A stretch of DNA of 64,000 nucleotides from Fusarium oxysporum f. sp. lycopersici 4287 (Eukaryota; Ascomycota; Sordariomycetes; Hypocreales; Nectriaceae): NCBI RefSeq assembly GCF_000149955.1, contig NC_030989.1, forward strand, positions 4,901,188 to 4,965,187, given 5' to 3'. The notes beneath the pieces are model-generated. The model searched no databases. It was not told the origin of the DNA and worked only from the letters and a program-made list of their open reading frames with translations. Position numbers and translations under genes: made by a program. The first letter of the stretch is position 1, and the number at the start of each line of letters is the position of its first letter. Shown piece after piece: positions 32,856 through 44,796 of the stretch.

Positions 32856-33265
32856 CTTGGATGATACTGCGTGTATTGCTGCTTTTATTCCAAACATGAT
32901 GACGGGCAGTAGCAAGAATAAATTGAGAATCACATGTTCTTGAGCCTATTAATTTTTCATATGTGCATGGTTCGTCTCCAACTTTTACTGTAATTCAACC
33001 CTTATCTAGATGCCAATAAAGCATTATATAAAGAAGACCAGTCGGAGGTCGAGCTGCTTGTGCCACGCCACGTTGCGCATGAGGCACCAAGATCTTTGGT
33101 CCAGTTCACGTTGTGCATATCAGAGATGAAAGGCTGAGCGCAAGGCAGATCAGCACACCCCATGTCCCTGTATCCCATTTGCCCCTATTTCCAAAGGCAC
33201 TGTATACCTCGAGGCACAGCTTCTCAGCGTGGCCCTTGGTGCACATGCGTTAAGGAAAACTTGTC
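32856..33265. other. Intergenic, no gene seen
   Basis: Contains the two facing 3' regions of the DUF6603 and MAPEG genes. Nothing else was seen. Confidence 0.5.
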
Positions 33266-33703
33266 TTAAACCAAGAGCTCCCAAGCTGCCTTGGCAGTAA
33301 TGCCCAAAAGCACAAATGAACTTGCGGCAAAAGTGGGGAAGCGCAGGTTAAGGTTGTTGGTCGTGACGTGAAAGATGCTGTGAAGGAATCTCAGACCGAC
33401 ATAGCCCCACGCCAGGCGCACCGTGACCTTGTCCTTAACACCCAACAAGGTCAAAGCAAGCATTACGGCATAGAACTGAGTAGGTTGCTCGAGCAAGTTA
33501 TTGAAGTTATCAGCCGGCCACTGCACATAAGGAGGCAGTTTTTCTGCTTTCTGCCTCTTAACAGTGGCGGGATCGAACGTGACGTCGTACTTAGAAAGCG
33601 CTGGAATTCGGCGTGCATACAAGAGGCCTTCCATTGCGAATGTCCAAGTGCTGAGGCCGACCAGAGGACCCAGGAGCGGCAGATTGTGAATAGAGGGAGA
33701 CAT
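33266..33703 (-). CDS. MAPEG-family membrane protein (glutathione transferase/eicosanoid type)
   Basis: Single exon, 145 aa, the usual length for the family. Four hydrophobic segments are visible: about 8-28, 75-95, 97-115 and 122-142. The segment DNFNNLLEQPTQFYAVMLAL matches the MAPEG signature (RxxxNxxEQPxxF), with conserved Asn, Glu-Gln-Pro and aromatic positions. It is an endoplasmic-reticulum-type integral membrane protein. Fungal members are thought to handle glutathione or lipid peroxides, but many are uncharacterised. Confidence 0.85.
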   Translation of the reverse strand: MSPSIHNLPLLGPLVGLSTWTFAMEGLLYARRIPALSKYDVTFDPATVKRQKAEKLPPYVQWPADNFNNLLEQPTQFYAVMLALTLLGVKDKVTVRLAWGYVGLRFLHSIFHVTTNNLNLRFPTFAASSFVLLGITAKAAWELLV

Positions 33704-34494
33704 GATGCGTATCGGAAAGTTGTTTTATAGATGAATGAGTAGGTGTAATTGTCTCGGTATAGGTATGCAGTCAAGGGAAGAGCTGCGCATCTATGATAGT
33801 GATTCAATAAGTAATAAAGCAGAAATTATAGAGATTTATATATTTATCGCTTTGCTATGCGAATATAACCTCAAAATGGTAAGTGGTACATAAATCCGTT
33901 AAGTCCGCCAAGTCCGTCAAGCTTACTAAGTACCAACCGCTTAAAGAATTTTCCTACTCAAATTTATAATCAATTCAGCCAAACTGACTCAAGAACTTAA
34001 ATTAATCTAAATATGGAACATTTCTATCGCGACTCTATCCACATGCTGATGGATATGCCAAGAAGGGTGTATTATGTCGCGCGATGAGATTGTCACTGTT
34101 AAAGGGGTCTGCTGAACCTCGAGCTAAACCTGTTTCTTAGTGGATCTATTACGCCTGGTCTCGCCATGACTTATGCAATGTAGGATTTGCCAGTATTCTA
34201 AGGATTTAACAAACTTACTATATCCTCCTTTCGGGCTCCAGAGTGTCGGCTTCCATTAATTTGCAGAGCACGCGGCCTATGGATAGCCTTTTGCGTGTAG
34301 GAAGAAGCATTGAATATGGTACTAGGCGTACTTGGCAATTAGCACCATCTCAGCTGAGGATCTTTATTGCTTTTCTATTCTCTCTATGATTGAACTTTAA
34401 GCTGGGCTGTAGGAATACTTGAGTATTTCTATCAAGACCTATCAGATCGGTCTGTTTAGTGTTCACACACACATATATATATACTTATACCTAT
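33704..34494. other. Intergenic, AT-rich
   Basis: Contains the MAPEG promoter. A triplicated nonamer-like run (AAGTCCGCC, AAGTCCGTC, AAG) lies at about 33901-33922, and a CA/TA microsatellite (CACACACACATATATATATA) at about 34462-34482. No gene seen. Confidence 0.5.
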
Positions 34495-36070
34495 TTAATT
34501 ATAGATAGGTTCCCTACTAGGCCCTGCCTTTTCCTTATCTGCTGATGTCGTACTTCCATGATGGTCTTTAGCTCCAAGCTCAAGGTCTTGACTGTGTAAA
34601 GACTCCCCTCTGCCTTGTATACTTCCAGTCCCATGTGCATGGGCTTCGCAGGGACCAAGAACATAAGCATCTTCTCCATGGACTGCATCATCTCCCAAAA
34701 GCAGCTGATCCTCTGTCATTCTAAGTGGAATTCGTAGCACATGCTTAATAAAGAGCATGATAAGGCTGGTCCAGACAAGGTTCCAGCCGATTATAAAGCA
34801 TGCACCCGCCATTTGGTACCCAAGCTGCATACCGTTACCAGCGATGGCTCCTCCGGGATTGGTCAGACCAAAGGCTGCGCAACCATCCACAGTGGCCCAA
34901 AGACCTGTACCAAACCCTCCAACAACACCAGCCACCATGTGCGTGTGCATGACACCAAGTGTGTCGTCAAAGTTGCGCTCCAGGAAGGTCATCTTCTTGG
35001 CCAAGACGTTCATGGTGAACCACGGAACGGAGCCTGAACCAACACCAAGAAGAATCGCGCCCCAGCCGGCGACAACGCCAGCGGTTGGTGTGATGGCAAC
35101 AAGGCCAGTGATCATTCCCTGCACGGCTCCAATGACGGAAGGCTTCTTGAAGTATGCAATGTCCAGACCCGTCCAGACGAGAAGCGAGACAGCAGTGCAA
35201 AGATTCGTGTTCAGCACTGCGACTCCTGCGTCGGCAGAGGCTGCGTAAGGATCACCACCATTGAAGCCGTTCCAGCCAACCCAGAGGATGCCCGCTCCAA
35301 TGAGAACTGCCAGAATATTGCTTGGTCTGGCATCTGCACGATCACTGCTGAGTCGTGGTCCGATCCAGTAGCTACCGATAAATCCTGCTGTACCCGAGGA
35401 CAGATGGATGACATATCCTCCAGAATAATCGATAACTCCGAGCTTGAAGAGGAAACCTCCTCCCCAGATTGAATAAGCCCCAACAGTGTAACATAGAGTC
35501 AGCCACAGAGGAACATATATCATCCAGGCGTAAAAGTTCATCCGACCGAGGAAAGCTCCGGCAGTAATGACCAAGGTGATGGCGGCAAAGACGAATTGGA
35601 AGTACACCATAGTGGCCATGGGGAACTGCTGACCAACGCCGATGGAAGGAAGGTATGATTGCTTCAGCATCGTGTCAATGCCGAGGACATTTCCGGGTTT
35701 GGCAACGAATGGAAGCATATACTCTCCAAAGGAAGCCTTGTAACCCCAAAGAACCCAGCAGAGCAGCACTGAGGCAAATGCGTATAGGGCCATGAAGGCA
35801 CTATTAATGGCCCATTTTCGTTTCATGATTCCTGCATAGAGGACCAAGAGACCGGGGATCGATTGTAGCGCTACGAGAGAAGCGGCTGTAAGTTGCCATG
35901 CATTGTCACCTACGCGACGTCAGCCATTGAATGCATGAACGAGAGATGGTTGCCCTCTTGGACGATAGAATATCTAACCACTTACCACTTCCAACACCGG
36001 CTTTGGGGTCTGGTGTCCACCAAACGACGGACGAAGTGGCTGCAGCAGCCGAAGACGTGGTTGTTGCCAT
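34495..36070 (-). CDS. Ammonium transporter/permease (AMT/MEP family)
   Basis: Two exons (35986-36070 and 34495-35909) joined across a 76-bp intron give 499 aa. The start MATTTSSAAAATSS leads to DNAWQLTAASLVALQSIPG, the first helix of Mep proteins, then VLYAGIMKRK. Family hallmarks are present: DYSGGYVIHLSSGTAGF, WVGWNGFNGG, NTNLCTA, and HTHMVAGVVGGFGTGLWA with the pore His, plus twin-His positions. Eleven transmembrane helices are expected. The long hydrophilic tail (ELGAKDHHGSTTSADKEK) is typical of fungal Mep proteins and is a likely site of regulation. It imports ammonium at the plasma membrane. GATA-type motifs upstream fit nitrogen control by an AreA-type factor. Confidence 0.92.
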
Positions 36071-38364
36071 AGCTCACGCTATTAAGCACCGTACTGCGTA
36101 CAAAAAGAACACAGTCTTATGACGTTCCAGCGCAGGCCCACGGGAGAGTCTTCAAGTGCCGGGAATAACGTTTGGGGGTTTTAAGAGCTGGAATCAATGG
36201 TGTTGGGAAGGAGTATTTATTCTGATTCCAATTGGAAGCGTCACCATGTGGATCAGCTTTATTATAGCCAATGTCAGTCACGTACATGCCAATGGCTTGA
36301 GATTGCGAATTTACGTAAGTCGAAAATCATCAAGATTGTCGATAAGTATTATCAAGAGCATGCAGAGTGGGTTTGTGCCGAGTTGCCGCAACTGTGTGGT
36401 ATGTTAAGCTTCTAAGCCAGAACAAGGTTATCGCAGCATTGTGGTTGGCGACTGCGTGTTCGATCTTTAGCCAGAACACCTGTCAGTCTAATAAAATTAG
36501 ACCAAGCCAATAATACGTCAGAAAATAACTTTGATTGTGTCTGTGTGCGCCCAAGTCTTGAATGCTTGGGTTAAGTCTTACCTTTTCCAAATCTGTCGGG
36601 GCTAACAACCTTTCTGAGTCTTTATATTATATAGCTTTGGTAAGCCAGTCAGATAGATAATGAGATTGCCCGTGGGGAAATGTCTTGGCAAAAGCTTGTC
36701 TGACTCTAAATATAGATCCAAGCATTATATGTGCAAGATCGGACTAGTCGTGGTAAATTGCTCAAGACCTACTCCGTAACGCTATCTTATCTCGGCTTAG
36801 ACGGCAGCTACATCGTGGCGTCAGCAGAAGCTAGTCTAGAGGTTGACGAAACCGAACCTACTGTGGCTTGTGAACTGATAAGATATATCGAATAAGTGGA
36901 TAAGACTCTCATGAGATAGGGGATTACTAGGTGATGGATGGTATGTCGTCTGGGGAGGGAGATGGTTGGGCCAGTAAACGGCGTTTGTCTTATCTGGCGC
37001 TAGTACATAATTAGCTCTCCCGAGCCGATATAGCCGAGTTATACAGATATGTCTTAAGACATGTATCCCAAGCGTGTATTTTCTCTTATTAATTCCTAGT
37101 TCCCTTTCTCGAAGGTAATTATCTTTAAAAACTAACACCAGGGCAAGTTTGTTTATTGTTAGTATCATTAAATACTGCTATAGTATTTATTAATCTGATT
37201 ATTGTGCCTCTCACTTTCTAGTGAGCTTGCCATATGTCTTTAATTGCAAGTTGGGAAATGCTTTATCTTTAAATTAACACGCAGGAAAATATTACAAATA
37301 TATTTGTATGGACCTTGACCTGAGTTATGCTCTTGGGTGGAAATACCCTTTTTTTTTAGTAGAGTATAAATCAGCGACCTTTTCTAATTGTAACCATTTT
37401 GAAGGTGAAGAGCAACAACAAAAAAAAGACTGCACAAGACGATATCTTCCAATACTCTCAGCTGCAAGCTAAGTGTAGGCTGCCAGCTAGGTTCAATCAA
37501 GAAGGGGTCTTCGTCATAAGATAGAGAATTAAACAAGCAGTTCAATGATATCAAAAATACGAAGTAAAAGAGTATAAAATTGTATATGAAACAGCATGGA
37601 AAAGCTAAAGTCCTAAGGGAGATCCGTCCCTTTGTGTCTGTCGCCACAGACATCCATCTGACCCTACCGAGGCTAGACCTCTTACCCTGGAGTGCTTGCC
37701 ACAACCGTGATAATATTTAATGAAGACTAGTTTATAGACAAAAGCTACCTACTGCATGCTTAACAAGATTAGACTTACCGAGAGTTGGGCTATTGAAATT
37801 GCTGCTGGTATCTTCTAAAGACTACTCCGTACTTGTGCACGACTAGACAAGCTTTCTTATAGGCGTGAAAGTTGTCATCTTACGTCTAGCCTAATCCCAG
37901 AAGAAAGCCCATAACTTGTAGACAAAGCGGCGGAGCCCGGAACCGGGAACCAATGTATTGGGTCAGAATATCTTATTCCATTACAATACAGGTTGCACAG
38001 TCTTCTTCCATGTCTTCCGGCTTTCAGTGGCTTCCAAATTGCTATTTGCCGTTGGTACCTCCCGTGCCTATATTTTGACGGTGACTGCGGGGCTATTCTC
38101 CTGATGCCACTTCGGCACTTCGTTTAGGCGGATAGCCCGGTGTTGACTCGCTATCGGTATAAAGCGGAAGGGTTATCTGCTGAACGATAGTTACGAAGTA
38201 CCTGATGTGCCCGGCTCGTCGCTGATACTTCATCTTTGCAAATATTGCTCCATCCAAATTAACTCTCCAACCTAACGCTTTTCTAGAGGCTCCAGTACAA
38301 GCTGGTCATATACACGCACTCTTCTTTTTCAACCTAGTTGCTACTCCTGTGCCCGACGGTGCAC
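36071..38364. other. Long intergenic region; GATA motifs near the permease, no gene seen
   Basis: About 2.3 kb with no convincing gene. Upstream of the ammonium permease there is GATAAG at 36341-36346 with a second GATA on the other strand a few bases on, GATA on the minus strand near 36428, and GATAGATAATGAGAT near 36652. Such pairs are the usual targets of AreA/NIT2. The middle (about 36600-37800) is AT-rich with short stop-filled frames. The right end holds the monooxygenase promoter. Confidence 0.45.
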
Positions 38365-39669
38365 ATGGCGCCATCTGTTGAACACTTCAAATTCCGTATT
38401 CTTATAGTGGGCGCCGGACCCGTCGGGTTGACCGCGGCTACAGCACTCAGTCAAGATGGGCACTCTGTAACTGTCCTCGAACGACATCCTGACCTCCAGG
38501 CCCAAGGTGGTACACTTACGGTTCAACCAGCCGCCGCACGAGCGTACACGCACATTGGGCTCGGCGCAGCTCTGGCAGCTATCAGCATAACTGGCCATGG
38601 CCTCCACTTTTGGTCGTATAAGGACTCCTCTGGGCCTATAGGTGTTGTGTCTTACGGGAACATGAAAGCGTTTATGACTGAGAGGCCAGCTGTGCAACGG
38701 ATGGCTTACGATGCGTCGATCGTAGCTGGAGCGACTGTTTCGTTTAATTGTCATGTCATCGGGCTAGACCAGAACGCGTTGCCCGTCAGATTGTGGACGG
38801 CAGATGGCCGAGAATACACCGCCGACCTCATAGTTGCAGCGGATGGAATCAAGTCTAAGATTCGGCAGATGATATACCCGGATAGAGATGTCGAGCCAGT
38901 CCCTACTCGCGAGTGCATCTTTCAATCCCAGGTACCTCTTCACATCCTCATATCAGACGATCGCGTGGCTCCCTACCTCGCACCAAATACCGCCCACGGC
39001 ACACTGGGTCCCGGCAAGTTCTCCATCTGCCGAGCGACAGCAGACGGCAACTTGGCAATGACATCAATAGCGATGGATTACGGACCGCCACCCGCACAAG
39101 GCGATATCAACGCTAGTTGGACCATGCCTGGCGATCCTGATGAGCTTCGAGACATGTTCAAAGCCTTTCCGGTACCGCAGCGCGCCTACCTGGAGCACGT
39201 AAGCAAATGCACGAAATGGCGTATTGCCATCGCTGCCGAGATTCCCAAGTGGATCGGCAAAAGCGGCCACGTGATCCTTGTCGGCGATGCGGCTCACGCC
39301 ATGGTTCCCCACGCTGCGCAGGCGCTCAGCCAAGGCATAGAGAGCGTCGTAGGTCTCGCGCAGATCTTACGATGGGCGCGGCCAGAGCTGAACGGTACGG
39401 ATCTGCCGCAGCTGCTTGAGCGGTTTGAGAAATTGCGGCGGCCTAGGGCTGATAAGTTCATCAAGTTGAGTTTGAACAATGCTGGGAATCACAGTCTGCC
39501 TGACGGGCCGCAGCAAGAGGCAAGAGATGCGCAATTGAGGAAACTCGGTGACGAGCAGCCAAACGTTGATTGGGATGAGGTCGTGATAGACATTGATGCT
39601 CCAGAGAGGAGCATGGAGTTTACCAAGTGGGTTAGGGACTATGACATTGTGGCTGAGGTTAGTATATAG
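38365..39669 (+). CDS. FAD-dependent monooxygenase (salicylate-hydroxylase type)
   Basis: Single exon, 434 aa; ATG at 38365 is the first in frame. The Rossmann motif is FRILIVGAGPVGLTAATAL near residues 10-30, with the FAD ribose Glu in VLERHPDL. The middle DG motif is LIVAADGIKSKIRQ, and the second FAD motif is VILVGDAAHAMVPHAAQALSQG, so all three class A flavoprotein signatures are intact. These enzymes hydroxylate aromatic or polyketide substrates using NAD(P)H and oxygen. No biosynthetic genes flank it, so a catabolic or detoxifying role is as likely as secondary metabolism. The substrate is unknown. Confidence 0.88.
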   Translation: MAPSVEHFKFRILIVGAGPVGLTAATALSQDGHSVTVLERHPDLQAQGGTLTVQPAAARAYTHIGLGAALAAISITGHGLHFWSYKDSSGPIGVVSYGNMKAFMTERPAVQRMAYDASIVAGATVSFNCHVIGLDQNALPVRLWTADGREYTADLIVAADGIKSKIRQMIYPDRDVEPVPTRECIFQSQVPLHILISDDRVAPYLAPNTAHGTLGPGKFSICRATADGNLAMTSIAMDYGPPPAQGDINASWTMPGDPDELRDMFKAFPVPQRAYLEHVSKCTKWRIAIAAEIPKWIGKSGHVILVGDAAHAMVPHAAQALSQGIESVVGLAQILRWARPELNGTDLPQLLERFEKLRRPRADKFIKLSLNNAGNHSLPDGPQQEARDAQLRKLGDEQPNVDWDEVVIDIDAPERSMEFTKWVRDYDIVAEVSI

Positions 39670-41236
39670 CATATTCACTTAATCACGAGATAGCTAATGA
39701 GCAGCAGGTGAATCAATTTATGACAGCAAAGCAGTAGTCGGAATATTATACAAGCTTCATTTCCCCTTTATGAGAATAACTCCACTAATCTGTCAACACT
39801 GATATTTGCATACTCTCCGCCTTCAGGCAATGCTATACCCACAAATTGGGATACTTGTTTAAACGTCCAACTTTCAGCTTTCTTACGCCAGGCGTAGACT
39901 CGATGTACTCGCCATTTCAATAGTCCGAGAAGTGGCGGCGCCACAATGAAACTCTGACCACAGTGCGGACACATCCTTCCGACAGCGGGAGGAGGATCAC
40001 AACCCGTAGTGGCTAGGATTAAAGCCACTGAACAGCCAACGGTAATTTCCGCCGTTACTCTGATGCAAGAGTGAACAGTGAGTTCGGTGGTCTTGTGTGA
40101 GAGGGAAGAGATGACCTTTGGATGCTGGTCCCAGTTGCACACACAGCAATTGCCATCCCCAATGCGTTTCATAAGTACTGCTTGGTTTGAGACCCTTGAT
40201 AGTTACTCCAATCTCGTGCAAGGGTTCGGCATTCAGCTGACCAGCCATTACTATCATTGTCTCACAAATGATATAGCACGGAAAATGAATTCTCTCGAAT
40301 TTTACCTGAATAAGGAAGTGATTTCTGCATTGGGCTCATTTAATTGACGCCACGCAAGCCATCAAACATTCTTATTGCACCACAGGTAAAAGTTTTAGCA
40401 TACATTGATCCACACTTGTTCTCGATTGAACTGGGCTTTCAAGGTGTTTGATAGACCAGTCTACAGTAGCGGAGACGATACGTACGTTCCAAAAACGTTA
40501 CACCTAACAGATGATACCCCAACCTCTGGCGAACCTGAACATTTCCGCTCGCCACCAGAGTCACGATGGATGGATAATAAGCCAGGTCCTGATTCCAGGC
40601 TGTTGTGTTCGATATTCATGTGCGAAGAAGCTAAGGTTGCAAAAGTCTAACCGACCTTTCCTCCCGAGTTTCAGTGAGGCTTTCTCTTAGTTATGCTGAG
40701 AAGTCTGCCTTTGAAGCAGGACATTGCAAAATAGAAATATGTGAGAGCATTGAGCACGGTCTTTAGAAGTCAGAAGATCATCAATGAGCAGGGCTGAAAG
40801 CCCCTTTTGCACACGGACATTAGATTCAGTTGGGGGGATCTTAGACACCCAGTATGCTCTATTTGATGCAGTATCAGAAGCTAGTTACAGATATCTTGCT
40901 GCATGGACAAAATATCGAGGTTCTCGAACTGTAGCCGATATGTGTTATTGGTTGTTGAGCTTTGCGGCTGAGAGGATTTTCCTCCCGCGTGATATTATGT
41001 GCAAGGTATTTATGCAAGCCACCTCAAGTCTAGATTCTCGGCCTTCATGTTGAGGTTGCTAAACGAGTGATATTTAGTTGAGGCGGGGTTCCGTCCTTTT
41101 GCCTTCCTTGCCCCTTCACCTCCTCTATTAACGCGTATTGAGCAGAAGGCATTACTTCCCTCTCCAAAAAGGAAACCCCATATTCTTGACACCAAACAGA
41201 GCTGCATCCGAAGGGAGACGAATGCTATAAGTCACA
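39670..41236. other. Intergenic; one weak minus-strand frame
   Basis: About 1.6 kb. A minus-strand open frame at 39768-40172 (134 codons) contains CPHCGQSFIVAPPLL and KWRVHRVYAWRKKAESW, which looks somewhat protein-like, but there is no family, no good start and no splice structure I trust. Other frames (40405-40650, 40784-41053) are unsupported. Confidence 0.3.
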
Positions 41237-42289
41237 ATGACCACTAATTTGCACAAACCCGATCCTGTGCCTCAGCCACCGGCACAGAAGCTAGCCCGAC
41301 GAGACGATATTGAGAAGCTGATCTCTGGCACACTTACCCTGACAGTTGCCCCAGATCCAACATGCGGATATGGCGCGTTTGGCCAAGATTGGTTATGTCC
41401 GTTGGGGGGGCGCTGTGTATGGGAATCAGGCGAAATCAACCGTGCGTGGTGCGAATCAGGCCGCCCGCCCGCAACTACGTGTTTTGACAGCACCGACTAC
41501 TACGACCCAGCCAAATGTAACATTGAATGCCAAAACAACGTCTATAATGTTTATTGGTGAGTTCAAATATCTTTTATTTCTTTTGGCAGTTGGTTTATTC
41601 TGACACACTGTTATATCTGTAGCGGTTCGGCTGCCGCGCCCTTGTGCGGTACCTTTGCATTTAGCAACGGCGTTCTCGCCTATGGGTGCAGTATATCCGC
41701 ATTCACTATCTTATACGATAGTATAACTTCTCTATACCCTCGCGAACTTGACACCGTGGTCGTTGTGGATGGGCATCAAGTTACGGGTGAATCAATGAAT
41801 TCGAATTTGGCAATAACTATAACAAAACTAGTATCTGCCACAAAGACAAGCCTCCCGATTGCAACATCTGTACCTGGATCTACGTCTTCCAGCCATAGGT
41901 CAGGTACTAATGTTGGTGCGATCGTTGGTGGTGTAGTTGGCGGCCTGGCCGTCATCGTTATAGCAATTATTGGGTTTATGTTTCTCCGCCGCCGACGAGG
42001 CAGAAGGGAGAATGGATCTGGGTTGGACTCAGGCTCGTCACCCCAGCCTCAATTCATACCTAACATACAAGACATGGCCCAAGCCGGACACCAGTACGAT
42101 ACCGTGCCGGTTCAATCAAGCCCTGCACCCCCTTATCCAAAGTCGCCTCTTGTTGAGGCAGCCAGCCCCTCATCTCCTCATCCAACGTCGCTTTTTGTTG
42201 AGGCACCCGGTCCGGATACTGTATGGAGTCATGAGCTTGACAATGGGAGGACGGGTCATCATCGTGGGTCGATTCAGGAGATGGGTTAG
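41237..42289 (+). CDS. Single-pass membrane protein with a Cys-containing ectodomain
   Basis: Two exons (41237-41556 and 41623-42289) across a 66-bp intron give 328 aa. Residues about 45-130 hold many Cys in short spacing (CGYGAFGQDWLC, CNIEC, YCGS). A Ser/Thr-rich stalk follows (about 165-200), then one transmembrane helix about 204-228 (IVGGVVGGLAVIVIAIIGF) with RRRRGRR as a stop-transfer signal. The Pro/Ser-rich cytosolic tail contains an imperfect repeat (PLVEAASPSSPHPTSLFVEAP). The layout matches fungal surface sensors of the WSC/Mid2 kind, though no named domain is recognised. There is no signal peptide at the chosen start, so an upstream exon may be missing. Confidence 0.7.
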
Positions 42290-43078
42290 GATTTTCAATT
42301 TCAAGTCACGGTTTGGGTTTTTTTGGTCGATGATTGTTCCAGATTGAATTTGAATGTGTGAAGGGTAGAATAATTACATTTGCAGTGAAATAATACGTTC
42401 CGGGACTGTTAAGAACTGACAGGTCTACTAATTGTGGGATCTACATGGAAGTATTATCCAGGCAATAAAGACAGAGTTTAAGTCATAATACACGACGGAT
42501 CGCCTAGCAGATTATGATTTAGATAGGACCCTTTGATTTTAGTAGTGCTACCTGCTCTCGCGAAATAGCACAGAGCCGGGGCTACCTTATATATATGGCT
42601 AAGTAGTTAAGGCTTATGCTAATAGAAACTAATTATAGTAATATTAACTTAATAAAGCTTTATTTACTAAGAGGTAATAAATATTTAAGTTATATTAGAT
42701 TTTAAGAATACTTAGTTATATTCTTTAAAACTAACTTATGAACTTTAAAGAAAAGATTTTTTAAAGATTTTTATTATAAAAAAGATAACTATTTTACTAC
42801 TTTGAGAAAAGGTAAATTATAAGCTATTAAAAAGTTAAATTAGCTAATATATTATAATAATAAGTAGTAAGGTCTTATATTTCGCATAGGGGCGCCTAGC
42901 TTGAGCTAACTATTTTCCTTGGCTAATGCTATGCTATAATGTCCGAGGTGACTTACTAGATCCTCTCTTATAAGATGTGTTCTTGCTGACGATTATATAA
43001 ATCAGACCTTAAACTTATTGGCCAGGTGTTCCATAGCCTGGGTTTTAACTGGGCAAACCAATGTCTAGAGCCCTCATC
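42290..43078. repeat. AT-rich, TpA-dense tract, probably RIP-degraded
   Basis: From about 42540 to 42900 the sequence is extremely rich in A, T and TpA, with hardly any CpA or CpG and stops in all frames. This is what repeat-induced point mutation leaves in Fusarium-like genomes. The original element cannot be recognised. Confidence 0.5.
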
Positions 43079-44153
43079 ATAATAACCTTACGAAGAAGTC
43101 AACGAGGAGCGCCCCTGGAAGAAATGGGCTGCTGAAGAAGTTTATCACAGCGCGCTTGTTGGCCACTACATTCTCGACGGCCAACTAAGCTATCTCTCAG
43201 GTCAACCAAGAGCTGGTACACTACATGCCATAGATACTGTCAAGCTTTCCGCTTGTTTAAAGGCTTTTAAAGCGCGGGATGCTCAGGAGTGGCGCCGAGC
43301 GATGGCCAAGAGCAATCCGAAGGGCCTGTGCTCTTTCAGTGATATTTATCACGAGATCTTCACCATTAAGGATACGCGTAAAAGCATCACTAGATGTACA
43401 TGTTGTACTTGAATGTCTACACACGTTGGTCCGACAGAACCGCAAGGCACAATCTTCAAAGTCGATCGTCAAAATACCAGCACTCCCCGATGTGAAGCAA
43501 GCTCCAGTGCGAGTGTTCTAGCTTTTAAACAACACATAGTCCTTTGGTGAGACCGAGCGCCTAGAGTTAATGATTAGATAGCACTTTATCTGCCTTGACC
43601 TGTTCTGCGACTCCATGGAACCTTTTGACCAAATCTGTCGACATCTTCAGATTGACCAGCACATTTTTAAGTCATCAAACAGCGGCAAATAGCTTAAGAA
43701 CTCGATGGAGTGGATCAGAGAGTCTACTGATGCCAGATGTGCCCTTTTACACGCCTTTGCTATACAGGACAGCGTCAATCGACTCCCATTCAACCGCACA
43801 ACACCTTCTGGGTGCCCTTGTCTATATTCGCCGCCTCAGTCATTTATTGGCTTAGTCTTCTAAATGGTATGATATCTATGTCTGTGCCTGCATCGGTACA
43901 CTTGGAGTCTACACTGATTGATCAGACAAACACCGGGAGCTTAGGGCAAGATGTCTCTTTGAGATTTAACGTCATAAAGGCCTGGGTCTTTTTCCAAAAG
44001 ACAAACTACGGTACAGGACCAACCCGAAATCTGCCATTTGAGGTGAGAAAGATGCAGACTATAATGCATGGGCTTGCTGGCCAATGGGGCATGCCTGTCG
44101 AGGTGGCAACCGTTTTGTCACAACTAGAAACTTTGAAGCCGATGGAAGATTAA
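43079..44153 (+). pseudogene. Broken remnant of a fungal regulator gene (C-terminal fungal transcription factor domain)
   Basis: Translated pieces in different frames resemble the C-terminal domain of C2H2/Zn-cluster fungal regulators. At about 43130-43230 is WAAEEVYHSALVGHYILDGQL, followed by SYLSGQPRAGT. At about 43260-43390 is KARDAQEWRRAMAKSN and SFSDIYHEIFTIKD. At about 43780-44153 is SIFAASVIYWLSLLNG and WVFFQKTNYGTGPTRNLPF. Stops and frame changes separate them, and no DNA-binding domain is present. The identification rests on pattern recognition; ends are approximate. Confidence 0.5.
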
Positions 44154-44278
44154 GCAAGAACCCATCAAGTTCTTCGTCCTCTGCGAAGCGGAGATAGGCT
44201 GCAATAGTATATATGTATTTGTGAAATAGCTATGTGTTTGTGAACAAGATGTATCGCTATTCGGCGCCAATGAACTTT

Positions 44279-44796
44279 TTATGCATGCTCGCAAGGGTCA
44301 TTAACGTGGCGAAGCATAGCTTGGAGATTCAGACCAGTGTCGCCGTGACAGATTGCGTCGCCGATGCTATTTAAATGTCAGATCTAGTCGTTGTCAAATG
44401 GGGGCCATATTGAACTTACTGTGAGCTGCACTTGTCACGAATATAGCTGACAACCCAAGCTGCCTCGCTCATCTTGAGGTGAGTATTCTGGGCGGCCCAG
44501 TACTCATTCGCTACACAGATCTTGGCCTGGCCCCATCTATATTCAAACTGCCATTGCTGGCCGCTAGTTTGGAAATGGAGAAGGAATGTGTTATCGCCAA
44601 TCTTGTAAAGTTGATCAATCAGTCCTTGGATGTCCTGCGAAGGAATGGATCGCCAGCCGCTGTTATTGCTGCCCGTGTTATAGCAATAGTCGCCTCTTTT
44701 GAAAATTCCTTCGGATTCATGCTCGGGTTTCGATATGGCGGCGGCCATGGCGGCTGGAAGGCCGGCGATTAGGGTTAAGACTGAAGGGAGATGCAT
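44279..44796 (-). CDS. Small secreted Cys-containing protein (effector candidate)
   Basis: Two exons (44420-44796 and 44279-44366) across a 53-bp intron give 154 aa. If unspliced, translation stops inside the donor (CAGTAAG), giving 126 aa. Splicing adds 28 residues with two more Cys, and the phase and CTGAC branch support it. The signal peptide is MHLPSVLTLIAGLPAAMAA. IFKR34 is a Kex2-type site, giving a mature form starting GDYCYNTGSNNSG. Five Cys remain in the mature part. No domain is recognised. ATG at 44796 was preferred to one 78 bases upstream because only it begins a signal peptide. It lies between decayed AT-rich segments, a common setting for effectors. Confidence 0.7.

Noticed and set aside
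33895..33925. Short repeat of AAGTCCG units as a CRISPR-like or tandem array
   Set aside because: Only about three imperfect copies without spacers, in a eukaryotic genome.
39768..40172. Minus-strand frame with CPHCG
   Set aside because: One CxxC is not enough to call a zinc protein; no supporting gene structure was found.
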